From NCBI GenBank assembly GCA_021810205.1, contig JAJZJC010000002.1:1-64000 (forward strand): a stretch of 64,000 bases of DNA, given 5' to 3'. Numbering within the stretch: the stretch's first letter is position 1; each line of letters starts with the position of its first letter. A program made the translations under genes and the position numbers. The stretch comes from Actinomycetes bacterium (GTDB lineage Bacteria > Actinomycetota > Acidimicrobiia > Acidimicrobiales > RAAP-2). Under the pieces are notes generated by a model. The model did not search any database and had not been told where the DNA came from. It was given only the letters and a program-made list of their open reading frames with translations. Below are positions 59,094 to 64,000 of this stretch, piece by piece.

Positions 59094-59359
59094 GCCGGTA
59101 CTTCCATCGTCTCGAGCGCGCCGAGCGCTCGCCGAAGCGCGCTGATCGACGAGAACGTGCTCTTTCGCAGCATCGCCTCTGGAAACTCCACGTCGAAGGC
59201 GTCCTCCAGTGCGAGCATGACGTTCACGCTGGCATGGGAGGTCATCCCCGCCTGGAACAGGTCGTCGTCGTCGGAAAGGCGCTCCACGTGCACCGGCAGG
59301 CGGCCATGCTCGGCCAGTACGCCACGTATGCGTTGCGTCAGCTCGTCCGTCTTGCTCAT
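59090..59359 (-). CDS. candidate independently translated carrier protein (internal start of the AcpS-ACP ORF)
   Basis: ATG at 59359 preceded by GAGGAG with 7-nt spacer (gaggagcacatcgATG). Confidence 0.6.
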   Translation of the reverse strand: MSKTDELTQRIRGVLAEHGRLPVHVERLSDDDDLFQAGMTSHASVNVMLALEDAFDVEFPEAMLRKSTFSSISALRRALGALETMEVPA

Positions 59360-59854
59360 CGATGTGCTCCTCGGGTGTTGGTTCGATCGATCGTGAGGGG
59401 AGGTCTCAGGAGCTCCTGGGCATGCCTTCTTCGCTGGCCGGTCGCAGACGGCCACCACCACGGCGAGCGCGATCCCTGATTCATGGCTGAGGCTCACGCT
59501 CATGCGGCCGGTCCCGCGTCGGGCGGCGAGCGAGGCAGCCCGGTCGTGCAGGCGTATGCGGCAGGCGCCGTTGGATCGACGCACCACCTCGATGTCGCGC
59601 CATTGTGGCCGGGCCCCATGCGGCTCGAGCACCTTCAGGACCGCTTCTTTGGCCGCGAAGCGAGCCGCCAGTGACGCGGCAGCGCCAGGACCGTGGCCGC
59701 AGCTTGCAATCTCCTGCTTGGTGAACAGGCGCTCGACATAGCGATCCCCGAACAGTGCGACGGACTTGGCGACGTCCGTGACCGCCGTGACGTCGACGCC
59801 GACCCTGACGTCGCCGAGCGTGCCGTCGGTGGCCCGAAGACCGAGCTCAGGCAT
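59090..59854 (-). CDS. holo-ACP synthase (AcpS-like) fused in frame to acyl carrier protein
   Basis: VGVDVTAVTDV...FTKQEIASC...LAARFAAKEAVLK...VSLSHESGIALAVVVAV followed without stop by MSKTDELTQRIRGVLAEHG...AGMTSHASVNVMLALEDAFDVEFPE. Confidence 0.85.
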   Translation of the reverse strand: MPELGLRATDGTLGDVRVGVDVTAVTDVAKSVALFGDRYVERLFTKQEIASCGHGPGAAASLAARFAAKEAVLKVLEPHGARPQWRDIEVVRRSNGACRIRLHDRAASLAARRGTGRMSVSLSHESGIALAVVVAVCDRPAKKACPGAPETSPHDRSNQHPRSTSMSKTDELTQRIRGVLAEHGRLPVHVERLSDDDDLFQAGMTSHASVNVMLALEDAFDVEFPEAMLRKSTFSSISALRRALGALETMEVPA

Positions 59855-62144
59855 CCAGGCCTCCCAGTACCCGTCGGAGCAGATCGTCGGCGTTCTGATC
59901 GCACGGAAGAGACACGACCAGGTGCTCGGCTCGTGCGGTCCATGGGGTGGACCCCACGGGGATTCCCTCATCTGCCAAGGCGGCGAGCGCCGCTCCCTCG
60001 AGGTGCGCTGCCACTCGAGCACCGTCTTCAGCGGGGTCGGCGAACACCACCACCACCGCCACGAAGAGCGACGACCCGACGCGTGCGAGCAGGTCGTCGA
60101 ACCGCAGCTCGGCTCGGAGCCTCTTCGCCACCGTCGCCAAGAGCTCCTCGGGCGCGCTAGCTGCGCGCCCATGAACGGCCGTCGCACCGCGCCGAACCTC
60201 GATGCCGACCAGCGCCACGGACCAGCCCGGTTGGTGCACCGCCCCGAGCAGTCGCCCAATCCGCGCCAGCAGCACCGCACCGGTCGCGAGCCCCGTGACC
60301 GGATCGGTGTCGGCCAGGAATCGCGCGGCCGCGTCGTGGCTCCTCGCGTCGCGAGGGATGGGGCCGACGCCGGCTCCCATCTGCGTCCATGACGCCCTTG
60401 GAGCGCCCGGGAGGCCGGAGGATGGCTCTCCAGAGGCATGCCCCAAGAGCGTGGCGGCGCGCTCGGCTGCGCGAGAGCTTGCAGAGTCAGCGACGACGCC
60501 GGACCGCACATCGAGCGCGTCGAGCAATGAGAACCTCTGCACGGTCGCAGTACGGGGGGCGATCGCTCCATTCGCCGCCATCTCAGCGCCTCGGATCCGA
60601 GGTCCGCTGATCGCGAGGACGACTTGCGCCGGTGTGAGCACCGGTTGCGGGGCGACCGAGCCCCTGTCGGGCGCAGGCGTGCCCTTCTCGCGCGATCGCC
60701 GAACGATGGTTGTCCAGGCTGTCGATATCAGGCGCCACAGCTCTGCTCGCGTCGAACGGACGGCAAACAGCGCGAGCGTCGGGGCGAGCAGCAGGAAGCC
60801 CCACCGGATCGGGACGAGAGGAATGAACATGGGAGACGCGAGTGCGACAAGTGGAAGGATGAGCCGCCGGTATTCGAGCGGGATCAGTCGCTGCGCCGCG
60901 ACGTGCGTATTGATCGTGGAGGCCACGGCAGCGAGCGCGGCGATCCCGTACCCGATGAGCCCAAGCTCTCGCACAGCCACCAGCGCGACGAGGCTCACGA
61001 TCACCAGCTCGAGCACACTCGTGATGGCGGGCGCGCCGTTCCTTCCGTAGGCATACAGAACGGTCCGCTGGGCCGTGGCCGGGACTCTGAGCGTCGCCCA
61101 GAGGGCCAGCAGCACGTACAGGGGCAGCGCGGGGAGCCAGACGCGCCCGAAGCCAACGAGGATGGCCCAGTGCGCGAACAGGCCGAAGACGACGAACGGG
61201 AGTGCCGAGATAACCAGCAGTAGCAGCGTGCCCTCTTCCAGCGCCGCCGCGAGACGACCCGACTTGGACTCGCTCGCCCGCGAGATGGCCGCCAGCCCGA
61301 TGCGATGCACGCCCCGGTCGGTGAAGTTCATCGTCAAGACGAGCCGTTGGGCGAAGTTCACCAAGCCGACGCCAGCTGCGCCCGCGAAGGTGCCGACGAT
61401 CATCGTGAGGATTGCCGAACGTACCCCCGCCACCCACGTCGTGACGGAGAAGGTCCTCCCGTGCACGATCAGTTCGCGCGCCGTGCGGTTCGACCACGCA
61501 AGCCGGGGCCAGAGCCCCGAGAGCGCCATGCTCCCGACGAGGAGCCAGCTCTGCCAGGCGAAGAAGCCCGCGATCAGCGACCAAGGTCCTGCCCCCATCA
61601 CGGCGAGGGGCACCGCCGTGCCGTACAGCACCACATCTCCGCCGAGCTCCAGGAGGCCCAACTGCCGAAATGCGAACCTTCGCTCGAGACGCGCCTGCAT
61701 CGGCGCCCAGAGAATGTTGACGGGCACGCTCAAGAGCAGCACCCGCATCGGAGGCACGACGCCATGGGGTCGGAGCAGCGGGCCGACGAGGTACGAGATG
61801 CCCATTCCCGCAGCCACGACAACGCCAGAGGCAACGAGCAACGTCGTGAACACCTCGTCGTAGCGTCGCCGCGGCAGGGGTCCTGGCTGGCGGATGAGGA
61901 AGACCTCTGCGCCCATCTGCGCGAGGGTCGCGGGGAGCACGACGTATGCAGCTGCCGCGCTGTAGAGCCCGAAGTCCGACGGTCCGATCCTCCGCATCAC
62001 AAGCACCAGGCCGAGCAGTCGGATGCCGACCCCCAGCACTTCGCGCCCCGTCAGGTACGCCGCGCTGCGGATAGCCGTCTCCCGCAAGGAGCTGGGCGTC
62101 TCCAGCTCCCTTCCTCTCCCACCACCACGCGCTCGGCCCAACAT
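59847..62144 (-). CDS. Wzx/MATE-type polysaccharide flippase with C-terminal degenerate GGDEF domain
   Basis: N-terminal YLTGREVLGVGIRLLGLVLVMRRIGPSDFGLYSAAAAYVVLPATLAQMG; C-terminal DPVTGLATGAVLLARIGRLLG...LRFDDLLARVGSSLFVAVVV. Confidence 0.88.
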   Translation of the reverse strand: MLGRARGGGRGRELETPSSLRETAIRSAAYLTGREVLGVGIRLLGLVLVMRRIGPSDFGLYSAAAAYVVLPATLAQMGAEVFLIRQPGPLPRRRYDEVFTTLLVASGVVVAAGMGISYLVGPLLRPHGVVPPMRVLLLSVPVNILWAPMQARLERRFAFRQLGLLELGGDVVLYGTAVPLAVMGAGPWSLIAGFFAWQSWLLVGSMALSGLWPRLAWSNRTARELIVHGRTFSVTTWVAGVRSAILTMIVGTFAGAAGVGLVNFAQRLVLTMNFTDRGVHRIGLAAISRASESKSGRLAAALEEGTLLLLVISALPFVVFGLFAHWAILVGFGRVWLPALPLYVLLALWATLRVPATAQRTVLYAYGRNGAPAITSVLELVIVSLVALVAVRELGLIGYGIAALAAVASTINTHVAAQRLIPLEYRRLILPLVALASPMFIPLVPIRWGFLLLAPTLALFAVRSTRAELWRLISTAWTTIVRRSREKGTPAPDRGSVAPQPVLTPAQVVLAISGPRIRGAEMAANGAIAPRTATVQRFSLLDALDVRSGVVADSASSRAAERAATLLGHASGEPSSGLPGAPRASWTQMGAGVGPIPRDARSHDAAARFLADTDPVTGLATGAVLLARIGRLLGAVHQPGWSVALVGIEVRRGATAVHGRAASAPEELLATVAKRLRAELRFDDLLARVGSSLFVAVVVVFADPAEDGARVAAHLEGAALAALADEGIPVGSTPWTARAEHLVVSLPCDQNADDLLRRVLGGLDA

Positions 62145-62161
62145 CTCGACCCTGCTCCGGT

Positions 62162-63376
62162 TCAGCCCGCACGAAGCTTCACCACCGCGGCACGAAGCAG
62201 CTCGTCTGCGTCCTGCCCGCCGTTGAGCGGCGCGACAGCATGCGCCGCGTGGACGCGCGCACCGGCGATCCTCGCGACCGCAGCCCGCGCCTGCCCAGAC
62301 ACATGATCCTCCACCTGCGCCGCGGTCGCGCCTCCGGGGGCGAGCGGCACCACGGCGACGAACGACAGCTCGCCGATGCGCGCCACTGGATCGTCGAAGC
62401 GCAGGCCTGTCCGTATCGACCGAACCACGTCGGTGACGCGATCCGCCGACGGATCCTCCACTCCCTCGATCTCCACGGCCACCGCGGCAAGGGAGCCGCT
62501 CATCGACGACCCTGCGCCGAGCAGCCTGCCAGCTCTCCCGAGAAGGGCACCGAGCGGGACCAGCCCGTCGATCTCCTCCTCTTCGACCAGGAGGGAACGA
62601 AAGGAGTCCTCTTGACGCGCGCGCGCGGGCTCGTCGTGTCCCGGCGCTCTGTCGCCGGCCTGCAAATCGACGGCGCGAAGGCTCGCTGATCGGCGATCAC
62701 CGGTGCTGCCTTTGCTGCCTTCCCGCACCGGGAACGCCGGGAACGCACCGGCGCCCGCGGGCAACCCGTCACGCCACCGTGCGACCGCGGCGCCGGGGAC
62801 GTCGCCGCCGATCGCCGCTGAAGCGGGCCGGGATCCGGCGTCGTCCTCGGATGCTCCCTCACCCCGAGGCGCAGGCTCCTGCGGCATCGGCATTGCGTCG
62901 AGTGCCGGCTCCGACGCCGTCTTGGTGTCGGTCTCAGTCGCGCGAATCAGCCGGTTGCGCACCGCGCGACGCGCCTGGACGTACGAGGTCATCCGCCGAG
63001 CGATCCTGGAGAGCAGCTCGAGCTCGGGCATCCCGAACGTCCTGCCGCTCGGATCGACGGCGCCCAAGATTCCCGCGAGTTGATCCTGCCCATTGACCGC
63101 GACAGGCACAGCGACGACCGCCAAGCGCTCATCGCCGATCTGCATGGTGCGCACGACGGCCTTGCCACGCCCGAGGCCAGGATCATGCCAGAGCTGGCGG
63201 ATGAGGCAGTCCACCGTCGACTCTTCTACTGCGCCCGGCTCGGCGGAGACGGGGTAAACAAGAGAAGCAAACGAGTCGGCGGACTGCGCGAGTGCCACGA
63301 ACGACGAGGCACTCTGGCAACCGCTCCGCGCAATCCGGAGCAGGTTGATCGTCCCCCCACTCAGTCGCTGTTCCAT
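62162..63376 (-). CDS. GAF + degenerate GGDEF-domain protein
   Basis: MEQRLSGGTINLLRIARSGCQ...LAGILGAVDPSGRTFGMPELELLSRIARRM; LRFDDPVARIGELSFVAVVPL; ATG 63376. Confidence 0.8.
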   Translation of the reverse strand: MEQRLSGGTINLLRIARSGCQSASSFVALAQSADSFASLVYPVSAEPGAVEESTVDCLIRQLWHDPGLGRGKAVVRTMQIGDERLAVVAVPVAVNGQDQLAGILGAVDPSGRTFGMPELELLSRIARRMTSYVQARRAVRNRLIRATETDTKTASEPALDAMPMPQEPAPRGEGASEDDAGSRPASAAIGGDVPGAAVARWRDGLPAGAGAFPAFPVREGSKGSTGDRRSASLRAVDLQAGDRAPGHDEPARARQEDSFRSLLVEEEEIDGLVPLGALLGRAGRLLGAGSSMSGSLAAVAVEIEGVEDPSADRVTDVVRSIRTGLRFDDPVARIGELSFVAVVPLAPGGATAAQVEDHVSGQARAAVARIAGARVHAAHAVAPLNGGQDADELLRAAVVKLRAG

Positions 63377-63492
63377 CTCTTCGTGCTCCCCGCTCCCTCG
63401 TTTGGCTACTCCGTCGTTCGGCCACCCTCTCGTTGGGGTGGCCTTTGCCAGAGCTCGTCCGACTACCGGGTCAACGATACGAAACGGCCGTC

Positions 63493-64000
63493 TCAGTGCC
63501 GTTTGCACCGCGTCCCACGCCGCTGCCAACGTGCGATCGAGCCGCCCCCATCAGGCGCCCAGGACGCACCACCCACCCGCTGACCGACAAGACCCCCTGG
63601 CGTCAAGACCTTCTGACCGGCAAGAAGGTCCTGGCGGAGCACTGCGGCAGCACGCGGGAACGTCCCGCCAGTCAGTGCCAGTGCCTGGTAGTCCCAAAGC
63701 ATGCACATGACGAGGTGCTCGCTCACCGCCCATCGCAGCATCTGCGAGACGAACCTGGCATCGTCGCCTGCACCCCCGAGCGACGACGGGATCTCGCCCC
63801 ACATGGCGATAGCCATCGGTTTGTGGTGAGCAGCAGCAAAAGAGGCCATCCACGCGGGTCCGAAGCGCTCGTGGAGCACGGTCGACCAGTGCCCGGCTGT
63901 CGATGGGTCATCGGCGACGAAATCGAACGCGTCGGTGCCGACGATGCCGACGGCCTTGTTGCCCGGGTACATAGCGGCCGGGCTCACCGGTGAAGTGCCT
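63493..64000 (-). CDS. glycosyl hydrolase (GH26-like) C-terminal part, 5' end beyond window
   Basis: MYPGNKAVGIVGTDAFDF...FAAAHHKPMAIAMWGEIPSSLGGAGDDARFVSQML; frame open to window end. Confidence 0.6.
   Translation of the reverse strand, partial: GTSPVSPAAMYPGNKAVGIVGTDAFDFVADDPSTAGHWSTVLHERFGPAWMASFAAAHHKPMAIAMWGEIPSSLGGAGDDARFVSQMLRWAVSEHLVMCMLWDYQALALTGGTFPRAAAVLRQDLLAGQKVLTPGGLVGQRVGGASWAPDGGGSIARWQRRGTRCKRH

Noticed and set aside
1-64000. Prophage, transposon or integrase-type mobile element
   Set aside because: No transposase, integrase or phage structural protein recognised; the excisionase-like HTH at 21107-21343 is a common chromosomal actinobacterial gene.

Overview
64-kb high-GC window, most like an actinobacterium (Acidimicrobiia-like by gene content; inference). 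No rRNA, tRNA, CRISPR array or transposase was recognised.

About 1-29 kb is largely ordinary housekeeping: WYL regulator, CtaG, acyl-CoA carboxylase, MoaC, FmdB, TldE/TldD, Dxs, nucleotidyltransferase, DinG-like helicase, Era, CorC, YbeY, PhoH, HIT, RsmE, DnaJ, HrcA, LepA, S20, HolA and FolP. Two clear CIRCE operators are present, one at hrcA and one unexpectedly upstream of an fmdB-type gene.

From about 29 to 64 kb the window becomes a c-di-GMP/exopolysaccharide region with several unusual elements. (i) A probable c-di-GMP-I (GEMM) riboswitch sits in a compact unit: promoter, aptamer, 40-aa ORF, hairpin. (ii) Six GGDEF-type domains are present. Four or five have lost the GGDEF active site, yet all six keep an RxxD inhibitory-site motif at exactly the canonical spacing. 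One of these is fused to the C-terminus of a Wzx-type flippase. (iii) A GAF-GGDEF-EAL gene lies next to an Rv1355c-type (E1/ThiF + nitroreductase) gene. (iv) A translationally coupled, minus-strand run encodes glycosyltransferases, deacetylase, glycosidases, GNAT/FemAB-like transferases and an amino acid:[carrier protein] ligase module. In that module the AcpS reads in frame into the carrier protein.

Main hypothesis (inference): a c-di-GMP-gated exopolysaccharide export system with carrier-protein-dependent (aminoacyl) decoration.
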